Assembly (NCBI RefSeq): GCF_033097505.1
Contig: NZ_AP028654.1
Location: 2,438,001 to 2,502,000, forward strand
DNA: 64,000 nucleotides
Direction: 5' to 3'
From: Helicovermis profundi
GTDB taxonomy: Bacteria; Bacillota; Clostridia; Peptostreptococcales; Acidaminobacteraceae
How positions within the stretch are numbered: position 1 is the stretch's first letter; each line of letters begins with the position of its first letter. Shown here one piece after another: positions 1 through 9,279 of the stretch. The position numbers and the translations under genes were made by a program. Below the pieces are notes generated by a model. It did no database searches, was not told the DNA's origin, and saw only the letters and a list, made by a program, of their open reading frames with translations.

Positions 1-45
1 ATTACCGGCCAAGTTATATCTCCAAATGGAGGCTTTGTAATTTAA
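1..45 (+). CDS. 3' end of a short-chain dehydrogenase/reductase (partial)
   Basis: The first 14 codons before a TAA stop read ITGQVISPNGGFVI, a C-terminal ending typical of the FabG-like short-chain dehydrogenase/reductase superfamily (NAD(P)H-dependent oxidoreductases with a Rossmann fold). Only this tail lies in the window, so the subfamily and substrate cannot be judged. A strong hairpin follows the stop within about 15 bases, which fits a real gene end. Confidence 0.6.
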   Translation: MTGQVISPNGGFVI

Positions 46-54
46 TTTAGCAAT

Positions 55-115
55 AAAAACCGACCTCCTAAATTAGATTTTAATCTATTTTTTAGAGGTC
101 GGTTAATTTTTTTAT
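55..115. terminator. bidirectional intrinsic terminator
   Basis: An imperfect hairpin pairs AACCGACCT (58-66) with AGGTCGGTT (96-104), continues as CTAAA/TTTAG after one bulged base, and holds a small inner stem (TAGATT/AATCTA). A T-rich run follows on the plus strand and another on the minus strand. It sits between the convergent dehydrogenase tail and the M18 aminopeptidase gene and probably serves both. Confidence 0.8.
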
Positions 116-149
116 CAGATTATTGTTTTTCCTAGTATTTTATCAATTT

Positions 150-1442
150 TTAAAGTTCAAAAAATGTTTTAAAGATTTTAATTGATTCTATCAAATCTTT
201 CGCTCCCATAAGTTCTCTAGCTGAATGCATAGACAACATAGGCAGACCCACATCTATTGTTTTAATAGGTAAATACTTGCCAGCAATTGGTCCAAGTGTT
301 TTCCCACCAGGCTCATCTGAACGATTAACGAATTTTTGAAATGGAACATCTGCTTTTTCACATATCTGCGAAAATATTGCAGAACTTATGCTATCAGTAG
401 CATAACTTTGCTTAGCACTTACTTTTACAGCAATTCCTGAATTTACAAGAGGAAAATTTGTAATATCATTTTTTTCTATAACATTTGGATGTACAGCATG
501 TGCACCATCAGCAGAAATCATAAATGATTTATTAAACAAATTATATTTGTCCTCTTCTTTTACTTCAAGAGCCAAAAGAATTCTCTCAACAATTTGCCTA
601 AAAATCGTACTATCTGCTCCTTGCTTAGTTGTGCTACCAATTTCTTCATTATCAAAACCTACTGCAATATTTATTCCTTTTGAATTTTTACTATTTATTA
701 ATGCTTCAAATGAACTAAATACCATAGATAAGTTATCTATTCTAGGCGAAGAAATAAATTCTTCTGTTAAACCAACAGTTTCAGCTTTTTCTGTAACATA
801 TAAATACAAATCAAAATCCAAAATTTCATCAACTTCACATCCCGCCTGCTCAGCTAAAAGACCCATCAAATAATTCTTTGTTTCAAAATCTTTTTCTATA
901 GTCTTCATTAAAGGTAGTAAGTCTTTTTGAGGATTTACCTCTACACCCTTATTTACCTTACGATTAAAATGTATAGCAAGGCTTGGAATAATAAGAAGTG
1001 GTTTTCTAAAATCAATTTCAACTATTTTAGGTTCAAAAATATTATCTGATTTTAATACTATTTGACCAGCAAGAGAAATTGGTCTATCAAACCAACTATT
1101 AAAAATTGGTCCTCCATAAACTTCTGTATTAAGTTTTAAATAACCCGAAGAATTAATTTCAGGATTTGGTTTGATTTTATAAGTTGGTGTATCCGTATGG
1201 GATGTAATGATTTTAAGTCCATCATTTACTGAAAATTCACTCCCCACTGAAAACGCTACTAAACTCGTACTATATGGTCTAATAAAATATTTATTTCCTT
1301 TTACTAGATTCCATTTCTTATTAAAATTTAGTTGCTCAAATCCATTATTTTTTAAAATATCTATACTATGACTAACAGCTTGTATTGGGGTAGTTGCAAT
1401 ATCTATGTAATTTACAAATTCTTTAACACTATTTTTTTTCAT
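150..1442 (-). CDS. M18 family aminopeptidase
   Basis: Cytosolic zinc metallo-aminopeptidase of family M18 (aspartyl aminopeptidase type), which removes N-terminal residues from peptides. The metal and catalytic signatures are present in order: SHTDTP near residue 81, FDNEEIGS near 263, DGAHAVHPN near 312 and SMHSARE near 403. The 430-residue length is usual for the family. The start was set at the internal ATG because GGAGGTAAAA lies just before it; the ATG 12 bases upstream overlaps that site. It is a single-gene unit ending at a bidirectional terminator. Exact residue preference (Asp/Glu versus broad) cannot be read from sequence. Confidence 0.93.
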   Translation of the reverse strand: MKKNSVKEFVNYIDIATTPIQAVSHSIDILKNNGFEQLNFNKKWNLVKGNKYFIRPYSTSLVAFSVGSEFSVNDGLKIITSHTDTPTYKIKPNPEINSSGYLKLNTEVYGGPIFNSWFDRPISLAGQIVLKSDNIFEPKIVEIDFRKPLLIIPSLAIHFNRKVNKGVEVNPQKDLLPLMKTIEKDFETKNYLMGLLAEQAGCEVDEILDFDLYLYVTEKAETVGLTEEFISSPRIDNLSMVFSSFEALINSKNSKGINIAVGFDNEEIGSTTKQGADSTIFRQIVERILLALEVKEEDKYNLFNKSFMISADGAHAVHPNVIEKNDITNFPLVNSGIAVKVSAKQSYATDSISSAIFSQICEKADVPFQKFVNRSDEPGGKTLGPIAGKYLPIKTIDVGLPMLSMHSARELMGAKDLIESIKIFKTFFEL

Positions 1443-1585
1443 TTTTACCTCCATTGTATTTGTTATAAATCAATTTCAGTTTAACAAAGTCAATTAAGTA
1501 AGTCAATTATCAATATAATATTTTTTATACACATAATTTTAGTATTATTACTATTCTAATTTGCTATTACTTTTAGTGTTATATA

Positions 1586-1954
1586 TTATTTTATTTTTCT
1601 AATAATTTCATTAATAAAAATAATATCATCACGTGTTAAATCTTCAAATTTTAATCCCACTTTAAATTTCGAGCTATTATCAGTAAGTTCATTAAATTTA
1701 CACCATTTTACTTTTAAATTAAAATTTCTTGATACAGATTCATTATTCACTTTAATTCCTAGCATCATATCTCTTTTTAATTTTTTGTTACAATATATTC
1801 CAAGTCCTCCATAGGAAATGTCTGATACACTAATTAAACACGGCTGTTTTTTTATTAATATATCATCTTTTTTCTCACATTCGTAACTTAAAATATTTCT
1901 TTTATATTCATATCTTTTACGAACACGAAGTTCATCCTTTATATACTTATTCAA
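1586..1954 (-). CDS. PilZ domain protein, putative cyclic-di-GMP effector
   Basis: A 122-residue protein that is essentially one PilZ domain. It carries the arginine-rich N-terminal segment RVRKRYEYKR, which supplies the RxxxR-type ligand motif, followed by DISYGGLG, the D/NxSxxG motif; together these bind cyclic-di-GMP in known PilZ proteins. No output domain is fused, so it probably acts through a partner. A GTG start would overlap the ribosome binding site GAGGTG, so TTG at 1954 is preferred (GAGGTGAAAATT-TTG). Two GGDEF proteins elsewhere in the window could make the ligand. Confidence 0.8.
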   Translation of the reverse strand: MNKYIKDELRVRKRYEYKRNILSYECEKKDDILIKKQPCLISVSDISYGGLGIYCNKKLKRDMMLGIKVNNESVSRNFNLKVKWCKFNELTDNSSKFKVGLKFEDLTRDDIIFINEIIRKIK

Positions 1955-2071
1955 AATTTTCACCTCAATAACATTTAGCTTAACTTGTATGACAAGTTTG
2001 CATTATATGATATATATTATACCATAACATGATTGTAAATACCATTTGTGTAATTAACCTGTTTTTATGAA

Positions 2072-2193
2072 TGAATTTTTTGACTTAATATGGAATTTTC
2101 ACTCCATCTTAAGTCAAAAAAACTGGAATTCTCGCCTATTAAAGTTCTTTATTTTTACTTAAGGAGAAGGTTATTAGAGGACTAATGCATCGG
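2072..2193 (-). mobile_element. diverged copy of the TTTAT-bounded hairpin element (IS200/IS605-like, non-autonomous)
   Basis: About 122 bp, related to the copies near 12.8, 44.0 and 48.0 kb. It keeps the terminal AATTCAT... and CCGATGC segments. Both hairpins differ in sequence but still pair: TGACTTAA/TTAAGTCA replaces GATTCAG/CTGAATC, and GTTCT pairs with AGGAC with one wobble. The flanking pentamer at one end is TTCAT rather than TTTAT. It fills most of the space between the divergent PilZ and repeat-protein genes (1955-2274) and probably lies in the leader of the latter. Confidence 0.5.
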
Positions 2194-2274
2194 TAAAATT
2201 TTATTTATGATATTTTTTTAAAATTTGGGGTATAAATGACTTATGAAAAATTTATTAAGAAAGGAGGAAAAATA

Positions 2275-5200
2275 ATGTATAAGAAAAATTTCTACAAATT
2301 AATTTCAATAATTATGGTTTTAACTATGATACTTGGAACAATTCCTATTAATTCCTACGCATCAGAGAATTCTATAAACATTGTTATTGATGGAAGTGAA
2401 GTTGTATTTCCAGATACTAAACCAACCGTATTAGATGGGCGTACTTTAGTTCCAATAAGAGCTGTCGCTGAAACCCTTGGTGCTGAAGTCGTATGGAATG
2501 GGGAAACAAAAAATGTGTTAGTAAAACTTAATGACAATGTATTAAGTTTAGAGTTAAACAATAAAATTGCCACAAGAAATTCTACTGAAATTACTATGGA
2601 CGTACCTGCTCAAGTCATAAATGGAAGAACAATGGTTCCTCTTAGAATGTTAGCTGAAGCATTTGGTGCAAAAGTTTCATGGAATGGTGATACTAGAACT
2701 GTTAATATTATTTCTGGAAATATGTCAGTAGCAATAACGCAGATAGAAAATATAGTTGAATACCTATTACCAAATAGCGAAAGTTATGATTGGAAAGCTG
2801 CGACTCTTGGTGATAAACTAACTGAAAAATCTATTTTGCGTACTGGTAAAGATAGCTCTGCACAAATAACATTTTCAGATGGAACAAATGTACTACTTGA
2901 AAAAAATACAACTGTTGCAATCAAAACTTTGACTTATGATACTTCAACTAAAATTCGAACAATAATTTTAGAAGTAACTGATGGAAAAGTATGGGCAAGT
3001 GTTATTAAACAAATTAAAGGTTCAAAATTTCAGATTATATCGGGAGATAAAACTGTAACTTCAACAGGTACTCAATTTGGTGTTTCAGCAAATAAAGTAT
3101 CTGTAATTAGCGGTTCAGTCGTTAGTGAAGAAAAAGGCAAAAAAACTCCTGTTTCTACCGGTACAGAACTTAACGAATTAGGTGAAGTAGTATTAAAACC
3201 TAGTAAAATTATAAATTCCGATGCAGTCAAGAAATGGTCATCTAAGAAATTAGAAGAAAATCAATCTCGTATTGCTGATTCACAACTCGCAATGATAAAA
3301 TTACTAGAAAAAGCACCAAAAGGTGATAAAATAGTAAAAAATGTTGAAAATGAACTTAATACTATTCAAGAAAAAGGCTTATTAAACCAATTTGAAATAA
3401 GACAAAATATGCCTATTACAGGACTACATCTTGATAATAAAGTCCAAGAAACATTTTTAAATTCTCAGGGAAAAGTAATTGATTTTTTCAATAAGAAAGT
3501 TGATGATTCTAAAACAAAAGATAATATACTAGCTAATCAACAAGGAATGATGGAACAATTTAGACAAACTTTATCAACAGCTAATATCAATAATTCAAAT
3601 CAATCTGAAAACTACCAAAATTTAATTGATTTAGCTGGTAATTTTGAAGCAAATATACCAAAAGATATAATTATGTCAGAAGATAAAATTCCAAAAATTA
3701 ATATACCTGATGACGCAATCAAAACTTCTATAAAAATTCTATCTGATTCAGATTTACCAGATGGAGTAGTTCTCCCTCCTGGATTAGTAATTGATAAGAA
3801 TTTTATAATGCCTAAAGGAAGTATGCTTCCACCTGATTTTGTAATACCAGAGGGATTTAACTTGCCTGACGGAACTGTTATTCCAAATGGATTTAAAATT
3901 CCAGATGGATTTGTAATACCTGAAGGCGCAATACTTCCACAGAATTTTAAATTTGATCCTAATATGAAAGTACCAAAAGATATCGTATTTTCTAAAGGAT
4001 TTGTACCACCAAAAGACTTTGTAATTCCTGAAGGTTCAAAATTGCCACCAGGTTTTGAATTAAAAGAAGGTATGACATTGCCACCATCATTTAAATTACC
4101 TCCTGGCATAAATATGCCAAAAGGGTTTGTATTACCTACAGATAGTACATTTACAAAAACACCTTTTAAAGATTTATTTAGCGGTGTAAAAGATAAAACT
4201 GGTTCCGAGTATATACCACCACCAGGATTTGTACCACCAGAAAATTGGACTCCGCCAGAAAATTGGAATCCAGAAGAATTAGACCCAAATACTCCTCCAC
4301 CAGGCTGGGTTAAAATCGATAATCTAATTCCAAAAGATACATTTTTCGATGTTAAAACAGGCGAACAAGTTGCAAATGGTGGATTCAAGCCTCCTGAAGG
4401 TTTTGTTCCTCCTAAAGGTTTTATTCCTCCTCCTGGTTGGATTCCTCCAAAAGATTGGAAACCAAAAGATGGGGAATTACCTCCAGATTGGGAACTTATG
4501 CCTGAAGATTTTAAAGATTTAGATCCGAATTTTAAAAATAATTACAATCAAGGAGTTAAAGAAATCTTCGATGGAAATTTAACACCACATGATAACTTTA
4601 AACTTCCACCGGGAACACTTCCACCGAAAGATTTTAAACCACCTGAAAATTGGACTCCACCTGAAGGTTTTAAACCACCGATTGGATGGAAGCCACCTAA
4701 AGATTGGAAACTCGGAGATAATTGGACTCCGCCCGAAGGATTTTCATCAAACGATGATAAAAAACAAGCATTATCACCTGGTTGGATTAGAAAAGAAGAT
4801 GGAACTCTAGCTCCTCCAGAAGATTTTAATCCACCAGATTGGTGGATTCCACCAAAAGATTGGAAAAAAGGAGACGCTTTGCCTGAAGGTTCTGCACCTT
4901 TTCAAAAAACTAATTTTAAAGTAGGCGAAGAACCTCCTAAAGGATGGGAACCTCCTAAAGGATTTATTCCTCCAGACGATTGGGTTGCTCCAGAAGGATG
5001 GGTTCCACCTAAAGATTGGAAGCCAAATGAAGGATTTATACCACCAGAAGGTTGGATCCCTCCTGAAAAAGATCAATTTTTCTATCCAGATAATAACTTT
5101 AAACCACCGGAAGGATTTAAACCTCCTGAAGGTTTTAAACCACCCGAAGGTTTTAAACCTCCTGAAGGATTTATTCCGCCAAAAGGTTATGTTCCTCCAA

Positions 5201-5589
5201 ATAGCATTATGCCTCCATCTGATGGATTTAAACCACCTAATGGAAATATAACACCTCCTCCTGATGGATTTAAACCTCCGGACGGTAATATGCCTCCTCC
5301 TGATGGTTACAAACCTCCGGATGGCAATACTCCGCCTCCTGATGGTTACAAACCTCCGGACGGCAATATGCCGCCTCCTGATGGCTACAAACCTCCGGAC
5401 GGCAATACGCCTCCTCCTGATGGTTACAAACCTCCGGACGGCAATATGCCTCCTCCTGATGGTTACAAACCTCCGGATGGTAATATGCCTCCTCCTGATG
5501 GTTACAAACCTCCGGACGGCAATATGCCTCCTCCTGATGGTTACAAACCTCCGGACGGCAATATGCCTCCTCCTCCTCCTCCTAATTAA
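2275..5589 (+). CDS. secreted copper-amine-oxidase-N/FecR domain protein with long Pro-rich repeat stalk
   Basis: A signal peptide (basic MYKKNFYK then a hydrophobic run, cleavage near SYA) leads into a copper amine oxidase N-terminal-like domain with two subrepeats (GRTLVPIRAVAETLGAEV and GRTMVPLRMLAEAFGAKV). A FecR-like domain follows (STGTQFGVSANK region, about residues 190-310), then a helical linker. From about residue 490 to the end there are hundreds of residues of PPxGFxPPxxWxPP-like repeats, closing with eight near-identical 13-residue units and PPPPPPN. No LPXTG, SLH or transmembrane anchor is visible, so it is released or held non-covalently. The start is the second ATG, placed after AAGGAGG (2261-2267); the ORF can be opened 39 bases earlier but without a ribosome binding site. 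Function unknown; a cell-surface or matrix role is inferred from architecture alone. Confidence 0.85.
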   Translation: MYKKNFYKLISIIMVLTMILGTIPINSYASENSINIVIDGSEVVFPDTKPTVLDGRTLVPIRAVAETLGAEVVWNGETKNVLVKLNDNVLSLELNNKIATRNSTEITMDVPAQVINGRTMVPLRMLAEAFGAKVSWNGDTRTVNIISGNMSVAITQIENIVEYLLPNSESYDWKAATLGDKLTEKSILRTGKDSSAQITFSDGTNVLLEKNTTVAIKTLTYDTSTKIRTIILEVTDGKVWASVIKQIKGSKFQIISGDKTVTSTGTQFGVSANKVSVISGSVVSEEKGKKTPVSTGTELNELGEVVLKPSKIINSDAVKKWSSKKLEENQSRIADSQLAMIKLLEKAPKGDKIVKNVENELNTIQEKGLLNQFEIRQNMPITGLHLDNKVQETFLNSQGKVIDFFNKKVDDSKTKDNILANQQGMMEQFRQTLSTANINNSNQSENYQNLIDLAGNFEANIPKDIIMSEDKIPKINIPDDAIKTSIKILSDSDLPDGVVLPPGLVIDKNFIMPKGSMLPPDFVIPEGFNLPDGTVIPNGFKIPDGFVIPEGAILPQNFKFDPNMKVPKDIVFSKGFVPPKDFVIPEGSKLPPGFELKEGMTLPPSFKLPPGINMPKGFVLPTDSTFTKTPFKDLFSGVKDKTGSEYIPPPGFVPPENWTPPENWNPEELDPNTPPPGWVKIDNLIPKDTFFDVKTGEQVANGGFKPPEGFVPPKGFIPPPGWIPPKDWKPKDGELPPDWELMPEDFKDLDPNFKNNYNQGVKEIFDGNLTPHDNFKLPPGTLPPKDFKPPENWTPPEGFKPPIGWKPPKDWKLGDNWTPPEGFSSNDDKKQALSPGWIRKEDGTLAPPEDFNPPDWWIPPKDWKKGDALPEGSAPFQKTNFKVGEEPPKGWEPPKGFIPPDDWVAPEGWVPPKDWKPNEGFIPPEGWIPPEKDQFFYPDNNFKPPEGFKPPEGFKPPEGFKPPEGFIPPKGYVPPNSIMPPSDGFKPPNGNITPPPDGFKPPDGNMPPPDGYKPPDGNTPPPDGYKPPDGNMPPPDGYKPPDGNTPPPDGYKPPDGNMPPPDGYKPPDGNMPPPDGYKPPDGNMPPPDGYKPPDGNMPPPPPPN
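5254..5565 (+). repeat. tandem repeat, 8 units of 39 bp (coding)
   Basis: Eight consecutive 39-bp units encode PPPDGYKPPDGN followed by M or T; the first unit has F in place of Y. Units are nearly identical at the DNA level, including synonymous sites, which suggests recent expansion or homogenisation. Copy number is therefore likely to vary between strains. Upstream the same protein holds looser PPEGFK/PPKDWK repeats that are older and more diverged. Confidence 0.95.
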
Positions 5590-5600
5590 ATCAAAAAATA

Positions 5601-5634
5601 CAAAAGTACTCTTTAAAAAGAGTACTTTTGTTTG
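5601..5634 (+). terminator. intrinsic terminator of the repeat-protein gene
   Basis: A perfect 14-bp stem, CAAAAGTACTCTTT (5601-5614) with AAAGAGTACTTTTG (5617-5630), is followed by TTTG, just after the stop codon at 5589. Confidence 0.8.
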
Positions 5635-5725
5635 TTCATTTTATTTACCCATATGCGATTAATTAGTGTTTTAAAAATATTACTCTATTTATTAAACTAT
5701 ATAGAATCATTAACTTATTATAAAA

Positions 5726-6247
5726 TTAAACTGTTTCAGGTTCTTTATATTCCACGTCAAATGTTTCAACTGTCATCACTTCTATTTTTTTCTCTTCTAC
5801 TGGTCTATCTGTTCTATCTACTTTTGTCTCAGCAATTTTATCAACTACATCCATTCCTTCAATTACTTTTCCAAAAGCTGCGTATGATCCATCTAGGTGT
5901 GGAGAATGTTTATGCATAATGAAAAATTGCGAACCAGCTGAATTTGGTGCAGCTGCTCTTGCCATTGAAAGTACTCCAGCTTCATGAACTAAATCATTTT
6001 TAAATCCGTTTGAACTAAATTCACCTTTTACGGCATATCCAGGTCCGCCCATTCCAGTTCCATCAGGACATCCACCTTGAATCATAAATCCTTTAATAAC
6101 TCTATGGAATATTAATCCATTATAAAAACCTTTTTTAACTAAGCTAATATAATTATTAACTGTATTTGGTGCTATTTCAGGATATAATTCTGCTTTAATT
6201 ATTTCACCTGAAGTCATCTTAATTGTAACTATTGGATTTTTATTCAT
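5726..6247 (-). CDS. cyclophilin-type peptidyl-prolyl cis-trans isomerase
   Basis: Single cyclophilin domain of 173 residues, cytoplasmic (no signal peptide). It shows the family signatures FHRVIKGFMIQGGCPDGTG, with the catalytic Arg, SMARAAAPNSAGSQFFI and AAFGKVIEGMDVVDKI. It catalyses proline cis-trans isomerisation during folding. The ATG is preceded by GGAAGGGAG. It lies on the same strand just downstream of the tig-clp-lon-engB group, so it may share its read-through transcript, though an 80-bp gap separates it from engB. Confidence 0.93.
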   Translation of the reverse strand: MNKNPIVTIKMTSGEIIKAELYPEIAPNTVNNYISLVKKGFYNGLIFHRVIKGFMIQGGCPDGTGMGGPGYAVKGEFSSNGFKNDLVHEAGVLSMARAAAPNSAGSQFFIMHKHSPHLDGSYAAFGKVIEGMDVVDKIAETKVDRTDRPVEEKKIEVMTVETFDVEYKEPETV

Positions 6248-6329
6248 TATTTTCTCCCTTCCGTTATATGCTGTTTTTTATAATATTATTTAGCTGTTAT
6301 ACCTTATTCTTTGAAATATTAAATTAAAC

Positions 6330-6953
6330 CTACTTTTGTTGTTTTTCAAATTTAATGTCAAATTTATTAACTTCAAGAATTTCATTTATGACTTCCCAAA
6401 CGTCATATTTCCCAGCTCTATTCATTGCCGATACCGGTACTAAAACATCTTCTTTCGACATTCCTAATTCTTTTTTAATCATAAATACATTCTTAGATAA
6501 TTGACCTTTAGACAATTTGTCTGCCTTTGTTCCAATTATTATTCCATTAAATCCATATTCCTTTATCCAATTATACATTTCTTTATCTTCTTTTGTTGGT
6601 TTATGCCTTAAATCTACCAATTGAAAAACCTCAAGTAAATTTTCCCTTTTTGTTAAATACGTTTCTATTATAGTACCCCAAGTTGCCTTTTGCGCTTTAG
6701 AAACTTTAGCGTAGCCATAACCTGGTAGATCAACAAATGTTATTTTATCATCAATATTAAAAAAATTAATTAATTGTGTTTTTCCAGGTCTTGAACTTGT
6801 TTTTGCAAGGCTTTTTCTATTTATTAACATATTTAGAAGTGTAGATTTCCCAACATTGCTTCTTCCAACAAATGCAAATTCAGGAGGTATAATTTCTGGA
6901 TACTGTTCATACTTTACTGCGCTCGTAATAAAACTACTATTTCCTATTTTCAT
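6330..6953 (-). CDS. engB: ribosome biogenesis GTPase EngB/YsxC
   Basis: TrmE-Era-EngA-EngB-Septin-like GTPase that assists 50S subunit assembly. GTP-binding motifs are visible in order: GRSNVGKST (G1), a G2 threonine in SSRPGKTQ, DLPGYG (G3), GTKADKL (G4) and a late VSAMNR (G5). Of two in-frame starts, the ATG at 6953 is preferred since AAAGG lies nine bases upstream; the other option is a TTG nine bases earlier. The coding region overlaps the 3' end of lon by 17 bases, so the two are translated from one message, an arrangement common in Firmicutes. Confidence 0.95.
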   Translation of the reverse strand: MKIGNSSFITSAVKYEQYPEIIPPEFAFVGRSNVGKSTLLNMLINRKSLAKTSSRPGKTQLINFFNIDDKITFVDLPGYGYAKVSKAQKATWGTIIETYLTKRENLLEVFQLVDLRHKPTKEDKEMYNWIKEYGFNGIIIGTKADKLSKGQLSKNVFMIKKELGMSKEDVLVPVSAMNRAGKYDVWEVINEILEVNKFDIKFEKQQK

Positions 6954-9279
6954 TTTTATCAACCTTTACTAATGCATGTTTTAATACATCATCCATTGTT
7001 TTAGCAGGAATAAATTTAATTGCATCTTTTACTTCATCAGGAATATCTTCTAAATCTTTAAGATTATCAAATGGAAATATTATTGTTTTAATTCCCATTC
7101 TTTTTGCTGCAAGTGATTTTTCTTTTAATCCTCCAATTGGAAGTACTCTTCCTCTTAAAGTGATTTCACCTGTCATAGCAACATCTTTACTTACTGCTAT
7201 TCCAGAAAGAGCTGATATAACTGCAGTAGCCATAGATATGCCTGCAGAAGGTCCATCTTTTGGTATTGCACCTTCTGGAATGTGTATATGAATATCTTTA
7301 CTTTCATGGAAGTTTTCTTCAATACCATATTTTTTTGCTACTGTTCTAACATAAGTTAATCCTGTTCTAGCCGATTCCTTCATAACGTCGCCAAGTTGAC
7401 CCGTAAGTACTAACTTTCCATTGCCTTTCATTGGTGATACTTCAATATATAGTGTAACACCGCCAACTGCTGTCCAGGCAAGACCAGTTACCATCCCAAT
7501 CTGATTTTTTGAATTTTTTTTGTCATATGAATACTTAGACACACCAAGCGATTTATTTAAATTTTTTGAATTTACAAGTATTTTATCTTTTTTTGTTTCA
7601 ACTATTTCAGCAGCTGTTTTTCTACAAACCGTAGCAATTTGTCTTTCAAGTTCACGCACTCCTGATTCTCTCGTGTATTCTGTTACAATTTTTGAAAGTG
7701 TAGGATCAGATAATTTAAGATTTTTGTCCGTTAAACCATGCTCTTTAAGCTGTTTTGGAAGCAAATATTTTCTTGCAATATTTACTTTTTCAAATTCTGT
7801 ATATCCACTTACATTAATCACTTCCATTCTATCAAGAAGTGGTCTTGGAATTGTACTAAGGGAATTTGCTGTAGTTATAAACATAACTTTTGATAAATCA
7901 AATTCTACTTCCAAATAATGATCTTTAAAACTTTTGTTTTGCTCAGGATCTAAAACTTCTAGTAGAGCTGATGCAGGATCTCCTCTAAAATCACTAGCTA
8001 ATTTATCAATTTCATCAAATAAGAAAACTGGATTCTTAGTACCTGCTTCTTTTATTCCGTTAATTATTCTACCAGGAAGAGCTCCTATATACGTTCTTCT
8101 ATGACCTCTAATTTCTGCTTCATCTCTTACCCCACCAAGAGACATTCTCACAAACTTTCTATTAAGAGAACGTGCAATTGATTTTGCAACAGATGTCTTT
8201 CCAACTCCCGGAGGTCCTACAAGACAAATAATAGGTCCTTTCATACTCTTAGTTAATTCTCTAATAGCAAGATATTCTAAAACCCTTTCCTTTACTTCTT
8301 TAAGACCATAATGATCCTGATTTAAAATTTCTCTTGCTTTAGTAATATCAAGCGTATCCTTTGTTTGTTTGTTCCAAGGCAATTCTAAAATTGAACTAAT
8401 ATATGTTCTAATTACACCACTTTCTGCAGATGCTGGTGAAAGTCTAGCTAGTCTTTCAATTTCTTTATTAATTTTTTCTTTCACTTTTTTTGGTGCTTTT
8501 AATTTTCTAAGTTTTTCTTTTAATTCTATTATTTCATCATCAGGATTGTATTCTTCACCCAATTCTTCTTTTATTATCTTCATTTGTTCTCTTAAATAGT
8601 ATTCTTTTTGCATTTTATTTATTTGACTTCTTACTTTTTCATTAATGTTTTTTTCAACTTCTAAGATTTCGATTTCACTAACTAAAATACTATATAAGGC
8701 TTCTAATCTAGCTTTAATACTAATAGCTTCAATTATCTGCTGTTTTTGTTCAATTTTTAACGTCATATTTGAAGCAATAACATCAGCAAGTCTTCCTGGT
8801 TCTTCTATTGAAGAAATAGAAATAAGTACGTCTGGAGAAGTTTTAGCACTTATAGAAATATATTTTTCAAAAGATGATAAAACAGTCCTTATAAGAGCCT
8901 CTACTTCTTTATCTTTTAAAGAAATGTCTTTATATACTCTTATATCTGCTTTAAAAAATGGAGTTTCTTGAACTAACTCTACAATCTCTGCTCTTTCAAT
9001 TCCTTCAACAAGTACTCTAATAGCATCTCCAGGAAGTTTAAGCATTTGCTTAATTTTGCAAGTTGTTCCTACTCTATAAAAATCATCAATTGTCGGTGTA
9101 TCAACGTTTATATCATGTTGAGTAGTTAAAAATATTAATTGATCATTTACCATAGCATCTTCCAATGCCTTAATTGATTTATCTCTTCCCACATCAAAAT
9201 GTAATACCATATTAGGAAATACTAATAATCCCCTAAGTGGTATCAGTGGCATAGTTATATTTTTTTCACTATCTACCAT
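6937..9279 (-). CDS. lon: ATP-dependent protease Lon
   Basis: LonA-type protease of 780 residues. An N-terminal substrate-binding LON domain opens with LIPLRGLLVFPNMVLHF, then come a coiled-coil linker, an AAA+ module (Walker A GPPGVGKTS, Walker B FLFDEIDK) and a C-terminal peptidase domain. The catalytic Ser lies in PKDGPSAG and the Lys in the LPIGGLKEKSLAA region. It degrades misfolded and regulatory proteins in the cytoplasm. It follows clpX and precedes engB; a weak hairpin with a T-run at about 9300-9330 may give partial termination after clpX. Confidence 0.97.
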   Translation of the reverse strand: MVDSEKNITMPLIPLRGLLVFPNMVLHFDVGRDKSIKALEDAMVNDQLIFLTTQHDINVDTPTIDDFYRVGTTCKIKQMLKLPGDAIRVLVEGIERAEIVELVQETPFFKADIRVYKDISLKDKEVEALIRTVLSSFEKYISISAKTSPDVLISISSIEEPGRLADVIASNMTLKIEQKQQIIEAISIKARLEALYSILVSEIEILEVEKNINEKVRSQINKMQKEYYLREQMKIIKEELGEEYNPDDEIIELKEKLRKLKAPKKVKEKINKEIERLARLSPASAESGVIRTYISSILELPWNKQTKDTLDITKAREILNQDHYGLKEVKERVLEYLAIRELTKSMKGPIICLVGPPGVGKTSVAKSIARSLNRKFVRMSLGGVRDEAEIRGHRRTYIGALPGRIINGIKEAGTKNPVFLFDEIDKLASDFRGDPASALLEVLDPEQNKSFKDHYLEVEFDLSKVMFITTANSLSTIPRPLLDRMEVINVSGYTEFEKVNIARKYLLPKQLKEHGLTDKNLKLSDPTLSKIVTEYTRESGVRELERQIATVCRKTAAEIVETKKDKILVNSKNLNKSLGVSKYSYDKKNSKNQIGMVTGLAWTAVGGVTLYIEVSPMKGNGKLVLTGQLGDVMKESARTGLTYVRTVAKKYGIEENFHESKDIHIHIPEGAIPKDGPSAGISMATAVISALSGIAVSKDVAMTGEITLRGRVLPIGGLKEKSLAAKRMGIKTIIFPFDNLKDLEDIPDEVKDAIKFIPAKTMDDVLKHALVKVDKNENRK

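Noticed and set aside
3612-4388. 258-codon open frame antisense to the repeat-protein gene
   Set aside because: It mirrors the Pro/Gly-rich codon pattern of the plus-strand gene, has no ribosome binding site or recognisable domain, and is a shadow of low-complexity coding DNA.
5254-5565. Direct repeats as a CRISPR array
   Set aside because: Units are contiguous without unique spacers, in frame inside a gene, and there are no cas genes.
5264-5662. 132-codon plus frame over the 39-bp repeats
   Set aside because: It is the shifted reading of the repeat (39 bp is a multiple of three, so all frames stay open) and encodes only repetitive Leu/Met/Arg-rich sequence.
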